Positions 45,183 to 54,999 of a stretch of DNA of 64,000 nt are shown piece by piece. The position numbers and the translations under genes are program-made. Numbering within the stretch: the stretch's first letter is position 1; each line of letters starts with the position of its first letter. This stretch comes from Pedobacter panaciterrae (lineage in GTDB: Bacteria; Bacteroidota; Bacteroidia; Sphingobacteriales; Sphingobacteriaceae). Where the stretch lies: contig NZ_JABMKW010000008.1 of NCBI RefSeq assembly GCF_013204795.1, positions 682,001 through 746,000 of the forward strand, read 5' to 3'. The notes under the pieces are model-generated. The model was not told the origin of the DNA, ran no database searches, and was given only the letters and a program-made list of their open reading frames with translations.

Positions 45183-46355
45183 ATGAAAAGCGCCTACAAA
45201 AACTATTTTAGAGAAATTCTTAAAAAATATAGACAACAAACTGCTAGTTCTGAGGAAATAAAATTCCTGGAGTCTTACTACAATATGTTTGAGGTCAATG
45301 ACGGGCTGATTAATGGTGACAACGAGTCTCAGTTTTCGGAATTAAGAGATGATATTAAAGCAAATATTGACAGGCGAATTGAACGTCCGAGAGTCCGAAA
45401 ACTAAGTTATGGCTGGATGAAATACGGCGCTGCCGCAGCTGCGCTGCTGCTTGTTTCGGTTGCAATTTATCTGGTCTCTTACCAGCAAAAAAATGATCTG
45501 CTAGCACAAATGGATCGTACCGTTGTTCCTGGAAGTAATAAAGCGGTGCTTACACTGGCTAATGGGAATAAAATTGTATTGAACGAGGTTAAAACAGGAG
45601 AGGTCGCACAGCAGTCGGGGATCAACATCACTAAAAAAGATAATGGAGAAGTGATCTATCAGGTTTCAGCCAGCCCAGATTTAACTGAGGAAACTGCAAT
45701 GAATACCATAACCACTCCAAACGGCGGTCAATATACTGTTGTACTCTCTGATGGTTCCAGGATCAAACTTAATGCAGCTTCTTCGGTAAGCTTTCCGACC
45801 TCATTTAAAGGGAGGGAGCGGGTAGTTGACCTCCATGGCGAGGCTTATTTTGAAGTTGCCAAAAATATTCAACATCCTTTTAAGGTGATTTCAGGTTTAC
45901 AAACAGTAGAGGTTTTGGGGACGCATTTCAATGTGGAGGCCTATGCAGATGAAAGTGCAATCAAAACTACGCTTGTTGAGGGCTCTGTTAAAGTTGTAGC
46001 CGGAAAGCACCATATAATTATTTTTCCCGGGCAGCAGGCCAGCGTTAGTAGGGAAAGTACCGGTTCCATTGCTACCGCTCAGGTTAATCTGGATAAGGAG
46101 ATGGCATGGATCAACGACGTGTTCATTTTTGATGGGGATAACCTGAAATCTGTAATGAGCGAAATTTCCAGATGGTATAACATTAAGATAGTATATAACG
46201 GAGCTATTCCTGATAAGAAATTCTTCGGCGGCATATCCAGGAACAGCAAACTTTCTGAGGTATTTAAAATCCTTGAGCTCAATCAGGTAAAACTGAACTT
46301 AAAGGGCAAAACGGTATATGTATCGTATGACCCTTCCAATAATGAACAACCCTAA
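45183..46355 (+). CDS. FecR-family anti-sigma factor
   Basis: I start at the ATG at 45183 (390 residues) because the longer frame begins with a TTG and unrelated residues. A cytoplasmic N-terminal helix region (~1-75), one membrane helix (GAAAAALLLVSVAIYLVSY, ~85-103) and the periplasmic FecR domain (LNAASSVSFPTSFKGRERVV, then VDLHGEAYFEVA) are present. It should bind the preceding sigma factor and be contacted by the STN domain of the SusC receptor that follows. Confidence 0.9.
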   Translation: MKSAYKNYFREILKKYRQQTASSEEIKFLESYYNMFEVNDGLINGDNESQFSELRDDIKANIDRRIERPRVRKLSYGWMKYGAAAAALLLVSVAIYLVSYQQKNDLLAQMDRTVVPGSNKAVLTLANGNKIVLNEVKTGEVAQQSGINITKKDNGEVIYQVSASPDLTEETAMNTITTPNGGQYTVVLSDGSRIKLNAASSVSFPTSFKGRERVVDLHGEAYFEVAKNIQHPFKVISGLQTVEVLGTHFNVEAYADESAIKTTLVEGSVKVVAGKHHIIIFPGQQASVSRESTGSIATAQVNLDKEMAWINDVFIFDGDNLKSVMSEISRWYNIKIVYNGAIPDKKFFGGISRNSKLSEVFKILELNQVKLNLKGKTVYVSYDPSNNEQP

Positions 46356-46450
46356 ACCACCATACAAAACTAACCGAATTTTTAACTACAAACCATTTAT
46401 CAGATGATAAGAAAACTACACCACCACCACTAGGAACCACAGGACTAAAA

Positions 46451-46518
46451 AGCCGAAAGTGTCTCACCACTTCCGGCTCAAAAAAAGGTCAACAGCCAGA
46501 TGTTGAGGCCGGGCTGTT
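46451..46518. terminator. Two hairpins between fecR and susC
   Basis: The first pairs AGCCGAAAGTG (46451-46461) with CACTTCCGGCT (46468-46478) with one mismatch and is followed by an A-run. The second pairs AACAGCC (46491-46497) with GGCTGTT (46512-46518). They lie in the untranslated leader of the SusC gene and could partly terminate or attenuate transcription. Confidence 0.5.
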
Positions 46519-46547
46519 ATTTATTCACTTAATTCTATTCCAAAAGT

Positions 46548-49500
46548 ATGAAATTAACTTTTCTTTACAACCCCGCGTGCGAAATGCGGAGGGTAAAGTA
46601 CAAATTCCTTATAGTGATGAAATTAACTGCTATTTTATTACTGATCGGCGCCATGCATTTGTCCGCCGCAAGCTATTCGCAAAAAATAAGTGTTTCCAGA
46701 CGTAACACCACACTTGAGACTGTTTTTCAGGACATTAAACAGCAAACAGGCTATCTCTTTTTTTACAGCGAAGAGGTTAATGTGAACCGTGTGAAAATTC
46801 ATGTTGCACTTAAAAATGTACCGCTTAGTGAGGCTTTGAGTGCCGTGCTGGAACAGCAGGGTCTGACCTTCAATATTATAAACAATACCATTGTCATCAG
46901 GAACCAGATCGGCAATAAAACCTTAGAAAGCATAAAAAATAACTTTGTCGAGATTTCTGGTCAGGTGACAGACAGCAAAACCAGGCAACCCATGCCTGGG
47001 GTGAATGTGTCACTCAAGTCGAATTCCAATATTCGTACCCAGACCAATGCTGCCGGAGAATTCAGGATCGCTGCGCAACCAGAAGACGTACTTTTATTCA
47101 CTTACGTAGGTTATCAGGTAAAGGAGGTAAAGGTTGGAGAGAAGAAGTTCCTGAACATTGAACTCGAAGATGAGGTTACTCAAATGAATGATGTAGTGAT
47201 CACCGGTTATCAAACCATAAAAAAAGATAGCTTTACGGGCACTGCTATAGCGATCTCCGGAGATCAGCTAAAAACCATAAATCCTCAAAATCTTTTACAG
47301 AGTATAGGTGCTTTTGACCCGTCATTCAGGCTTGTGCAAAACAATCTTGCAGGTTCAAATCCAAACAGAATACCTTCCATTAATGTACGTGGATCTTCGG
47401 CATTGCCAAGTGGTGATGGCGAAGTATTGAGAAGGGATGCGATTTCGGGTGGCGTGAACATGCCGGCATTTATCCTGGATGGCTATGAAGTTGATGTGCA
47501 AAAAGTATTTGATTTGGACGTAAACCGTGTGGCATCGGTTACCCTGCTAAAAGATGCGGCCGCTACTGCCATCTACGGAGCCAGGGCCGCTAATGGCGTG
47601 TTGGTTATTGTAACCAAAGCACCAAAAGAGGGTAAGTTACGGGTGAGCTATAATTACGAATTGAATGTTACCGGAGCAGACCTGAGTGATTATCAGGTGC
47701 TAAATGCTGAAGATAAACTAAGATATGAAGTGCTTGCCGGCCTGTACGACTCTAGTCACGAGAATATCCCTCAGGATCATTTAGAGGAACTGTATTATCA
47801 TAAGTTCGCAAACGTAATCGGAGGGGTAAACACTTACTGGTTGTCGCAGCCGGTTCGTACCACGGCCGGACAGAAGCACTCTGTGTATCTGGAAGGTGGT
47901 TCTCAGGCATTCCGTTATGGTGTTGACCTGAGGTACCAAACCAGGCCTGGAGTGATGAAAGGTTCTGCAAGGGACCAGTATTCCGGGGGCATGAACTTTA
48001 CTTATAATGTCAACAAATTTCAATTCAGAAATGACCTTTCTATTACTCAGGTGACGGGAAATGAATCTCCCTATGGCAATTTCGCGGACTATGTAAAAAC
48101 AAACCCTTACTACCCGATGACCGATGCAAATGGAAACATTACCCGGGTGATAGATATCTGGGAAAATTCAGCAGGTGAAAAATCCTATATTTTCAACCCG
48201 TTATACGATGCACAACTGAGCAGTTTTAACAAATCCTCTTATATGGAGATCATCGATAACCTTTCTGCTGAACTGGAGCTAATGAAAGACCTTAAACTAA
48301 GGGGGCAGATGAGTTTAACAAGCCGTTCAAATACAGATGACATCTTCATTTCTCCCCTTGCTAATAGATATTACCTCTATGAAACGGCAAAAATTGATGA
48401 AAAGGGAGAATATACCAACAAAAACAGGAAAGAAACCTATTGGGACGGAAATATCCGCTTAACCTGGCTAAAGCAAATAGCCAAAAGCTATTTTAACGTG
48501 ATGGCCGGTGTAAACATACGTACCGAGCTCTCGGATGCCAAGGAGTATACTGCCTTGGGTTTTGCCAATGACCGGTTTTCAAACATCGGATTTGCGAAAG
48601 GATATGCAGAAAATGGAAGGCCTTACAGCAGGCTTGAGCGGTCCAGGTTATTCGGCTCATTCATGAGCATGAACTATTCCTATGACAACAAATACCTGAT
48701 GGATGCTACCGTAAGGATTGACGGCTCTTCCAAATTTGGTGTGGACAATAAACTTGCGCCTTTCTGGTCATTCGGACTGGGCTGGAATCTTCACAACGAG
48801 AATTTCCTCAAAGACAACAGTGTCATCAGTCAGCTTAGACTGAGGGTATCAACGGGACTTACCGGCTCTGTATTGTTTGATCCCTATCTCTCCAGAACGA
48901 CTTACAACTACTCGTCTGATAACTGGTATTCAACCGGTATCGGTGCCACAGTGAACAATTATGGCAACGAAAATCTTTCCTGGCAAAAAACTTTAATGAC
49001 CGATATCAGTATAGATTTAGGTCTGTTTAAAGACCGTTTAACCATTTCTCCTAAAGTTTACAGGAAATTTACCAAAGATATCCTTGCAGACATCACGCTT
49101 CCCCCATCAACGGGCTTCCTTTCTTACAAAGAGAACCTTGGGGATATGGAAAATAAAGGAGCTGAACTGGGGATAAGATGGGATGCCATTCGCAGAAAAG
49201 ACTGGTCGGTAAACCTGACAGCAAACATGGTAGCCAATAGAAATCGTATTGTCAGGATTTCCAACGCCCTGAAAAAATACAATGACAAAGCCGATGAACT
49301 GCAATCAGTAGATCAAAAGGATGGAGGTTTCAAAGGAGTACCCTTGTTGAGGTATAATGAAGGTCAGTCCATCAATGCCATCTATGCAGTACGTTCCTTA
49401 GGTATAGATCCTGAAAACGGTCGTGAGCTTTATGTAAAAAGAGATGGGACACTTACTTACGATTACGACAAAAGAGATATCGTAGTGGTAGGCAATGCCG

Positions 49501-49952
49501 ATCCAAAGGTCAATGGGTATTTCGGTGGAACATTCACCTATAAAGGCTTTAATCTTACTGCTAATTTCGAGACTTACTTTGGAGGGGATACGTACAACCA
49601 GACCTTGGTCGATCGGGTAGAGAACGCAGATGCAAGGTACAATGTAGATAAGCGGGTATTTGAAGGAAAATGGAAACAATCCGGTGACTTGACCTTTTAC
49701 AAAAACATCGCAGATTTAGGCACTACAGAAGTAAATTCCAGATTTGTTCAAAAGGATAATCTGCTTAATCTGCAGTCGCTTTATTTATCCTACGATATAG
49801 ATCAGAAATATGCCAAAAAACTGTCGATGTCTAACTTACGGTTTGCCGTAACTGCCAATGAGGTAACAAGATGGTCCTCGATTAAACAGGAAAGAGGGAT
49901 TGATTATCCTTTTGCAAGAAGCATCACTTTTTCGGTCAACGCTACTTTTTAG
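46548..49952 (+). CDS. SusC/RagA-family TonB-dependent receptor with STN domain
   Basis: This 1134-residue outer-membrane protein has a signal sequence (the frame start may be the Met at 46617), an STN signalling domain (TLETVFQDIKQQTGYLFFYS), a carboxypeptidase-like repeat (EISGQVTDSKTRQPMPGVNV), a plug with VTLLKDAAATAIYGARAANG and a C-terminal barrel ending FSVNATF. STN means it can signal to FecR. It pairs with the SusD gene 32 bp downstream. The substrate is not a clear polysaccharide: no glycosidase is in the operon. Confidence 0.93.
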   Translation: MKLTFLYNPACEMRRVKYKFLIVMKLTAILLLIGAMHLSAASYSQKISVSRRNTTLETVFQDIKQQTGYLFFYSEEVNVNRVKIHVALKNVPLSEALSAVLEQQGLTFNIINNTIVIRNQIGNKTLESIKNNFVEISGQVTDSKTRQPMPGVNVSLKSNSNIRTQTNAAGEFRIAAQPEDVLLFTYVGYQVKEVKVGEKKFLNIELEDEVTQMNDVVITGYQTIKKDSFTGTAIAISGDQLKTINPQNLLQSIGAFDPSFRLVQNNLAGSNPNRIPSINVRGSSALPSGDGEVLRRDAISGGVNMPAFILDGYEVDVQKVFDLDVNRVASVTLLKDAAATAIYGARAANGVLVIVTKAPKEGKLRVSYNYELNVTGADLSDYQVLNAEDKLRYEVLAGLYDSSHENIPQDHLEELYYHKFANVIGGVNTYWLSQPVRTTAGQKHSVYLEGGSQAFRYGVDLRYQTRPGVMKGSARDQYSGGMNFTYNVNKFQFRNDLSITQVTGNESPYGNFADYVKTNPYYPMTDANGNITRVIDIWENSAGEKSYIFNPLYDAQLSSFNKSSYMEIIDNLSAELELMKDLKLRGQMSLTSRSNTDDIFISPLANRYYLYETAKIDEKGEYTNKNRKETYWDGNIRLTWLKQIAKSYFNVMAGVNIRTELSDAKEYTALGFANDRFSNIGFAKGYAENGRPYSRLERSRLFGSFMSMNYSYDNKYLMDATVRIDGSSKFGVDNKLAPFWSFGLGWNLHNENFLKDNSVISQLRLRVSTGLTGSVLFDPYLSRTTYNYSSDNWYSTGIGATVNNYGNENLSWQKTLMTDISIDLGLFKDRLTISPKVYRKFTKDILADITLPPSTGFLSYKENLGDMENKGAELGIRWDAIRRKDWSVNLTANMVANRNRIVRISNALKKYNDKADELQSVDQKDGGFKGVPLLRYNEGQSINAIYAVRSLGIDPENGRELYVKRDGTLTYDYDKRDIVVVGNADPKVNGYFGGTFTYKGFNLTANFETYFGGDTYNQTLVDRVENADARYNVDKRVFEGKWKQSGDLTFYKNIADLGTTEVNSRFVQKDNLLNLQSLYLSYDIDQKYAKKLSMSNLRFAVTANEVTRWSSIKQERGIDYPFARSITFSVNATF

Positions 49953-49984
49953 GTCTTACTATTTAACAGATAAAATATAAAAAT

Positions 49985-51475
49985 ATGAACATTAAGTTGT
50001 TAATCGGTTTCATTTTACTTGCGGGCTCATTGAGTTCCTGTAAAAAATGGCTGGAAGTTCAGCCAGAATCAGAAATATCGGCTCCGGTTCTTTTCAGTAC
50101 CGAAAATGGTTTCATGGAAGCTTTAAATGGAATATACATCAAGAGCACCAGTCATGACCTATATGGGAAAGAGCTGACATTTGGAACTACTGAAGCGCTT
50201 GCCCAAAATTTTTCTATTGGTACGGACGGACAGGACTACAGACAAACTTCCTTGTACAACTACACCAATGGAAAATTCATTGAACGTAAGGACAAAATAT
50301 GGAGCGGCCTGTATAGTGCCATTGTCAATTGCAATTTGATATTGAGTAATATCGATGAGCGTAAAAATGTATTTACCGGATCAAACTATGAATTGATTAA
50401 AGGTGAAACCTTAGCCCTAAGGGCCTATTTGCATTTCGACCTGTTGCGTTTGTTTGCCCCATCTTACCTCAAAAACCCAACAGCTCCCGGAATACCATTT
50501 GCAAAAAAATACTCCAAGGAGGTTACGCCAATGTCGTCGGTTACCGAAGTAATGGGTCTGTTGATTCAAGATCTGGAACAAGCTAAAACCTTAATGACTA
50601 ATGATCCCATTCGCAGCGCGGGATATAAAGTCAACTACCCGCTGGTCACAGATACAACCAAAAATACAGAAGAGAGCTCCCCAATATTGTTCCTCCAGAA
50701 CAGAAGACATCACCTGAACTACTACGCGGTGTGCGGGACACTGGCCCGGGTTTATCTTTATAAAAATGATAAAGTAAATGCACTGAAAAATGCCAAGGAA
50801 GTGATCGACTCGGATAAATTCCCTTGGACCGCACAAAGCGATTTTATTGCTTTTGATGAAGCAAAAAAAGACCGTATCCTTTACAAGGAACTGTTATTTG
50901 GTTGGTATATCCCCGGCTCTGCAAAAGACATCAAAGAAAACTGGTTTAAAAGTGGTACCCGTAGTTTCTTCCTTTTGGAAGACGATGCAAGGTTAATTTA
51001 TGAAGCGGGTACCGTTGGGGGAGAAGACCTTCGCTTCAAACAGTGGCTTACGCTAATGGCAGATGTAAGCAGCAGGTGGTATGACATTGTAAAGTACAAT
51101 AGAAACTCGCTCAGTACAGAGGCAAATGCCAACTTGCATTACCTGATGGCACCCGCAATAAGGCTAAGTGAGATGTATTACATCGCTGCTGAATGTAGCT
51201 ATGCAACAGATCCTGTACAATCGCTGAAATACTTTAATGAAGTACGTGCTGCCAGAGGATTTCAAAATCAGCTAACAGTTCCTTCAGAAGACGGTCTTAT
51301 TAATGAATTATTAAAAGAAGCCCGCAAAGAATGGCTTGCTGAAGGCCAGATGTTCTACATGTACAAGCGACTTAATAAAGCTATTGCTGCACCAACAGGA
51401 AGTGCAATCCCGCCTTCAGATAAAATATTCGTATTGCCACTTCCGAATGATGAAATTGTTTACGGAGGCAGATAA
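49985..51475 (+). CDS. SusD/RagB-family substrate-binding lipoprotein
   Basis: This 496-residue lipoprotein (lipobox LSSC at ~17-20) has the TPR-like helical fold of SusD: FMEALNGIYIKSTS, a conserved LRAYLHFDLLRLFA and the C-terminal ARKEWLAEGQMFYMYKRLN. It binds ligand at the surface and acts as lid of the SusC channel. It is longer in the middle loops than the shortest SusD but intact. Ligand is unknown; the context has no carbohydrate enzymes. Confidence 0.92.
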   Translation: MNIKLLIGFILLAGSLSSCKKWLEVQPESEISAPVLFSTENGFMEALNGIYIKSTSHDLYGKELTFGTTEALAQNFSIGTDGQDYRQTSLYNYTNGKFIERKDKIWSGLYSAIVNCNLILSNIDERKNVFTGSNYELIKGETLALRAYLHFDLLRLFAPSYLKNPTAPGIPFAKKYSKEVTPMSSVTEVMGLLIQDLEQAKTLMTNDPIRSAGYKVNYPLVTDTTKNTEESSPILFLQNRRHHLNYYAVCGTLARVYLYKNDKVNALKNAKEVIDSDKFPWTAQSDFIAFDEAKKDRILYKELLFGWYIPGSAKDIKENWFKSGTRSFFLLEDDARLIYEAGTVGGEDLRFKQWLTLMADVSSRWYDIVKYNRNSLSTEANANLHYLMAPAIRLSEMYYIAAECSYATDPVQSLKYFNEVRAARGFQNQLTVPSEDGLINELLKEARKEWLAEGQMFYMYKRLNKAIAAPTGSAIPPSDKIFVLPLPNDEIVYGGR

Positions 51476-51492
51476 TTTATAAGAACATAATT

Positions 51493-52320
51493 ATGAGAAC
51501 TATAAAATCATATATCATCATCATCCTGCTACTATTGTCCATTGCCTCCTGCAAAAAAGCAGAAGAAATGGTGTTTAGTAATGAAGCCAATGTCTATTTC
51601 GATATATACAATGGTGACAAAGATAGCCTTGTCAGGACCTTTGCCTATACGCCTACCAAAGCTCAGGACACCTTGTTGTTACCTGTCCGGCTGTCAGGGA
51701 TAAGAACATCTGTTGCCCGAACGTACAATGTACGGGTAGAATCGGATTCATCTACAGCTATTCCCGAACAACACTATCAGCCATTGAAAAGCACTTACAC
51801 CATGCCGGCGGACGCGGGTACGGCCTATATTCCGGTCATCATGTACAACAAGGATAAGATTCTGGAAGAAAAATCGGTTTCTATCATTATCAAGCTGATT
51901 GCTTCTGATGATTTTGGTGTAAAAAATCCCACAATGCTGCGGGCTAAAGTAGTATTTTCTGCCAAATTGGAAAAACCAGACTGGTGGGATACGTGGCTGA
52001 CCAATTATTCAAGGACCAAGCACGAATTGTTTTACATCACGACCGGTCAAACTTCTATGACCACCGGTTCTCAAGGTGGCCTGGATGCACCTAAAAACCT
52101 TTACTATACTGGCTTGCTCACCATCATGATGAACAATCCTTTTAATTGGGTTACCAAGAATGTGGCTAAGGGGTATGTGTTGGAAGAAGTAACCCCTGGA
52201 AATTCGGATAGTTATTATTTTTTCAATACCGGAAATCCTAGTAAAAAAACGCTGCTGAGGAAAAATACACAGACTGGAAAATATTACTTCATAGATGAAA
52301 ATGGAAAAGAAGTTATTTAA
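51493..52320 (+). CDS. DUF4843 surface lipoprotein
   Basis: This 275-residue lipoprotein (ASCKK at ~18-22) follows SusD by 17 bp. NEANVYFDIYN and VRLSGI lead into beta strands ending TWLTNYSRTKHE, the usual DUF4843 plan. DUF4843 genes are regularly found between SusD and PKD-like genes in Bacteroidota; their role is probably ligand binding on the outer surface. No catalytic residues are visible. Confidence 0.8.
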   Translation: MRTIKSYIIIILLLLSIASCKKAEEMVFSNEANVYFDIYNGDKDSLVRTFAYTPTKAQDTLLLPVRLSGIRTSVARTYNVRVESDSSTAIPEQHYQPLKSTYTMPADAGTAYIPVIMYNKDKILEEKSVSIIIKLIASDDFGVKNPTMLRAKVVFSAKLEKPDWWDTWLTNYSRTKHELFYITTGQTSMTTGSQGGLDAPKNLYYTGLLTIMMNNPFNWVTKNVAKGYVLEEVTPGNSDSYYFFNTGNPSKKTLLRKNTQTGKYYFIDENGKEVI

Positions 52321-52330
52321 AAACATAAAG

Positions 52331-53752
52331 ATGAGCCTTAGAAAAATAATAGGATTAATAATATTGACTATAATCGCCCTGTCTGCCTGTCATAAAGATT
52401 TGGGCGATTATGAAATCAATATGCCCGCTGCACCAGAAGTGTCAAATCTTGATTCAGTTTATACTGCTGTAGTTGGAGATAGTTTAATCATCAAGCCCAC
52501 TATAAAAAATACAAAGGGAGATGACATAGAACTGCAATGGCGCATAAGCGTGATGACGGGTAACGATGTGAAATTTATCGGGCCGGCACTTAGAATCATA
52601 TTTGGCCTGGAGGCCCAAAGGTATGAAGCTCGCCTTACTGTTTACAATAAGACAAACGGAATGAAATATTTCCACGATTTCTTCGTAGATGGGGGTACAG
52701 AATTCGGCTCAGGTACCGCTGTATTGAGCTTGGAAAACGGCACCACTCAGTTCTCGTTTATTAAGACTGACGGAGAAGTGCAGGCGCGCCTGTATCAGGC
52801 CATGCAAGGAAAAGACCTACCAAAAGACCCTATGAATCTTTTCCTGATGAAAAATACTACTACAGGTGGTACACTCCTTGGCTATTGGATCATCACTAAA
52901 GGTGGTGGAATACGATTAAATGCCAATACTATGCAGGAAGATCCAAAATACCCTAACACCATTGCTGATAATTTTTTTGCTGCGCCCGATAAACTGGAGG
53001 TTGGCCAGCTCAAACAGCATCCTCAAGGTATATTGGCCGGTGTGATCAGCAATGCACTTACCTACGGAACAACCAATACCTGGGACCAATCACCTACTTA
53101 TGGCATGTTTAGCGCGGCCGAAGGCGAGTATCAACTCGCACCTTCATTTATTATGAATTTTAACCAAAACCAGGGGACCTATTTTATCGGATTCGAACGC
53201 AATCTAAAACAGTTTGTAAGGCTCAACGTATATAATGGGCCCACCTATTTTGGTACGCAGTACGATTCTGAATCGACTGCAATATTTGATCCGAAAAATG
53301 TAGGGATGGACCTGATTCATATGGAACAGCTCAACAGCAGCGACTGCTTTGCTTATTGCAAAAGTGGAGAGGGAAAAATCTACGAGCTCTCTTTCAATGT
53401 GAAATTTACTGGTCCTTTTACCTTTAGCCCATTAAGAAAACGCCTTTTTATTCGCCAGGAACTCATCACAGAGAAAACCAAATGGCAGGGTGCCAAAAAC
53501 GGAATCATCTACCTTAGTTCAGGATCTAAAGTATATAGATATAACCCAATCAATGAAGATGTAAGGGAGTTGTTAACCGATTTTGGTGGAGGGGAAGTAA
53601 CGATGATCAGACTTTCTGAAAATGAAGAAACCATTATGGTGGGTGTAGCAGGTAGCATTTACTACCTGGATATTTCAACCGGAAAACTGGGAACATTCAT
53701 CAAAAAGATTGAAGGAATCCCAGGTGCTCCGATAGATGTGGCAGTACGATAA
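52331..53752 (+). CDS. PKD-like surface lipoprotein
   Basis: I start at the ATG at 52331 (473 residues) because MSLRKIIGLIILTIIALSAC is a complete lipoprotein signal; an in-frame ATG at 52295 would overlap the previous gene. A PKD-like Ig domain (~40-125) is followed by a beta-rich C-terminal half with LIHMEQLNSSDCFAYCK and VYRYNPINEDV, probably a beta-propeller-like repeat. It belongs to the SusC/D-DUF4843 set and probably binds the same ligand. Confidence 0.78.
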   Translation: MSLRKIIGLIILTIIALSACHKDLGDYEINMPAAPEVSNLDSVYTAVVGDSLIIKPTIKNTKGDDIELQWRISVMTGNDVKFIGPALRIIFGLEAQRYEARLTVYNKTNGMKYFHDFFVDGGTEFGSGTAVLSLENGTTQFSFIKTDGEVQARLYQAMQGKDLPKDPMNLFLMKNTTTGGTLLGYWIITKGGGIRLNANTMQEDPKYPNTIADNFFAAPDKLEVGQLKQHPQGILAGVISNALTYGTTNTWDQSPTYGMFSAAEGEYQLAPSFIMNFNQNQGTYFIGFERNLKQFVRLNVYNGPTYFGTQYDSESTAIFDPKNVGMDLIHMEQLNSSDCFAYCKSGEGKIYELSFNVKFTGPFTFSPLRKRLFIRQELITEKTKWQGAKNGIIYLSSGSKVYRYNPINEDVRELLTDFGGGEVTMIRLSENEETIMVGVAGSIYYLDISTGKLGTFIKKIEGIPGAPIDVAVR

Positions 53753-53770
53753 ATAAAACTTATAAAACAT

Positions 53771-54913
53771 ATGAAACTAAAATTTTTAATTCTTGCCGCC
53801 CTTGCACCTGTTGCAGTGGCCGCACAAACGCCTAATTTTACCATCACAGGAAAAATAGGAAATTTAAACAAACCAGCGAAGATTTATCTTGATTATACTT
53901 CTGAGGGCAATGGTCGCACTGATTCTGTGGAATTGGTTGATGGCAAATTTAAATTTTCAGGGAATATTGCAGGCATTGCTTCTTCGCGGATGACGCTTTC
54001 GCGTGAAGGCATCAGAGACAAAGAAATTTACGGTACCAAGGGACTGGGTGATGTGATCTATGTCAACTTCGGAAAGGAAGATATCAGCATTACGTCTGCA
54101 GATTCACTCTACAATGCAAAATGGACAGGCTCAAAGGTTTATGATGAAATGAAAGCTTTTGATGACCAGGTGGGGCCTACTGTAATGACCGTGCACCATA
54201 ATGCGAATGTTACCATCAATAGGGCAACGCCTGAACAGCAGCAAGACACAATGTATTTTAAAGTATTGGACAAACAGGTACAGGCTTTCAGAAAATCACG
54301 TGGAGAAAAGATGTTGGAGTTTGCCAAAGCTAACCCCCATTCTTATTTCGCGTTGCAGGCATTATCTGAATTGGTAAGTGGCTACAATCTGGAATCAGCG
54401 ATCGCCATGCCGATCTTTAATAAGCTTGGTGAGGAACTTCGTCTGTCTTATGGGGGACAAGGTCTTTATAAACTATTAAATGCACATACGGTGACTGCCT
54501 TAGGTGCCGTTGCGCCAAATTTTACACAGAAAGATGTAAATGGCAAGCTCGTTTCCTTATCAGATTACAAAGGGAAATTGGTACTGGTAGAATTTTGGGC
54601 GAGCTGGTGTTCTCCATGTCGGGCAGAAAGCCCAAACCTGCTTAAGCAATATGCTGCTTTCAAAGGCAAAGGCTTTGAAATACTAGGCGTTTCTGTAGAT
54701 GGGGACAAAGTGAAATGGTTGGATGCCATCAAGAAAGATGGCCTGACCTGGACACAGGTATCTGATCTTAAAGGTTGGGACAATGATGCCCGCAAAGTGT
54801 ACGGCATTTCGGGTGTTCCTGCAAATTTCCTGATTAGCCCTGAAGGAAAGATTATCGGCAGTCACCTGGTGGGGGAGGCGCTGAACAAGAAACTAGCTGA
54901 ATTGCTGAATTAA
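53771..54913 (+). CDS. TlpA-type thioredoxin with DUF4369 N-terminal domain
   Basis: This 380-residue exported protein (signal to AAQTP) has an N-terminal DUF4369-like beta domain (~20-130), a helical spacer and a C-terminal thioredoxin fold with Cys280-x-x-Cys283 (WASWCSPCRAES). It should act as a periplasmic disulfide reductase or oxidase, perhaps for the adjacent surface proteins. It is the last gene of the SusC/D unit before a strong terminator. TlpA genes are common in this operon type, though the reason is not established. Confidence 0.9.
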   Translation: MKLKFLILAALAPVAVAAQTPNFTITGKIGNLNKPAKIYLDYTSEGNGRTDSVELVDGKFKFSGNIAGIASSRMTLSREGIRDKEIYGTKGLGDVIYVNFGKEDISITSADSLYNAKWTGSKVYDEMKAFDDQVGPTVMTVHHNANVTINRATPEQQQDTMYFKVLDKQVQAFRKSRGEKMLEFAKANPHSYFALQALSELVSGYNLESAIAMPIFNKLGEELRLSYGGQGLYKLLNAHTVTALGAVAPNFTQKDVNGKLVSLSDYKGKLVLVEFWASWCSPCRAESPNLLKQYAAFKGKGFEILGVSVDGDKVKWLDAIKKDGLTWTQVSDLKGWDNDARKVYGISGVPANFLISPEGKIIGSHLVGEALNKKLAELLN

Positions 54914-54931
54914 GCAACTGCAGCAATTGCC

Positions 54932-54974
54932 TTCTGCCCCGGGCAATACCTTTATGGTTTTGCCCGGGGCAGAA
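54932..54974. terminator. Perfect 15-bp hairpin after the TlpA gene
   Basis: TTCTGCCCCGGGCAA (54932-54946) and TTGCCCGGGGCAGAA (54960-54974) are exact complements around a 13-nt loop. It marks the end of the SusC/D operon; no T-run follows, so it may act as a Rho-independent-like barrier or as an mRNA 3' stabiliser. Confidence 0.8.
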
Positions 54975-54999
54975 ATGCACAATACGTGATGAAATCAAC

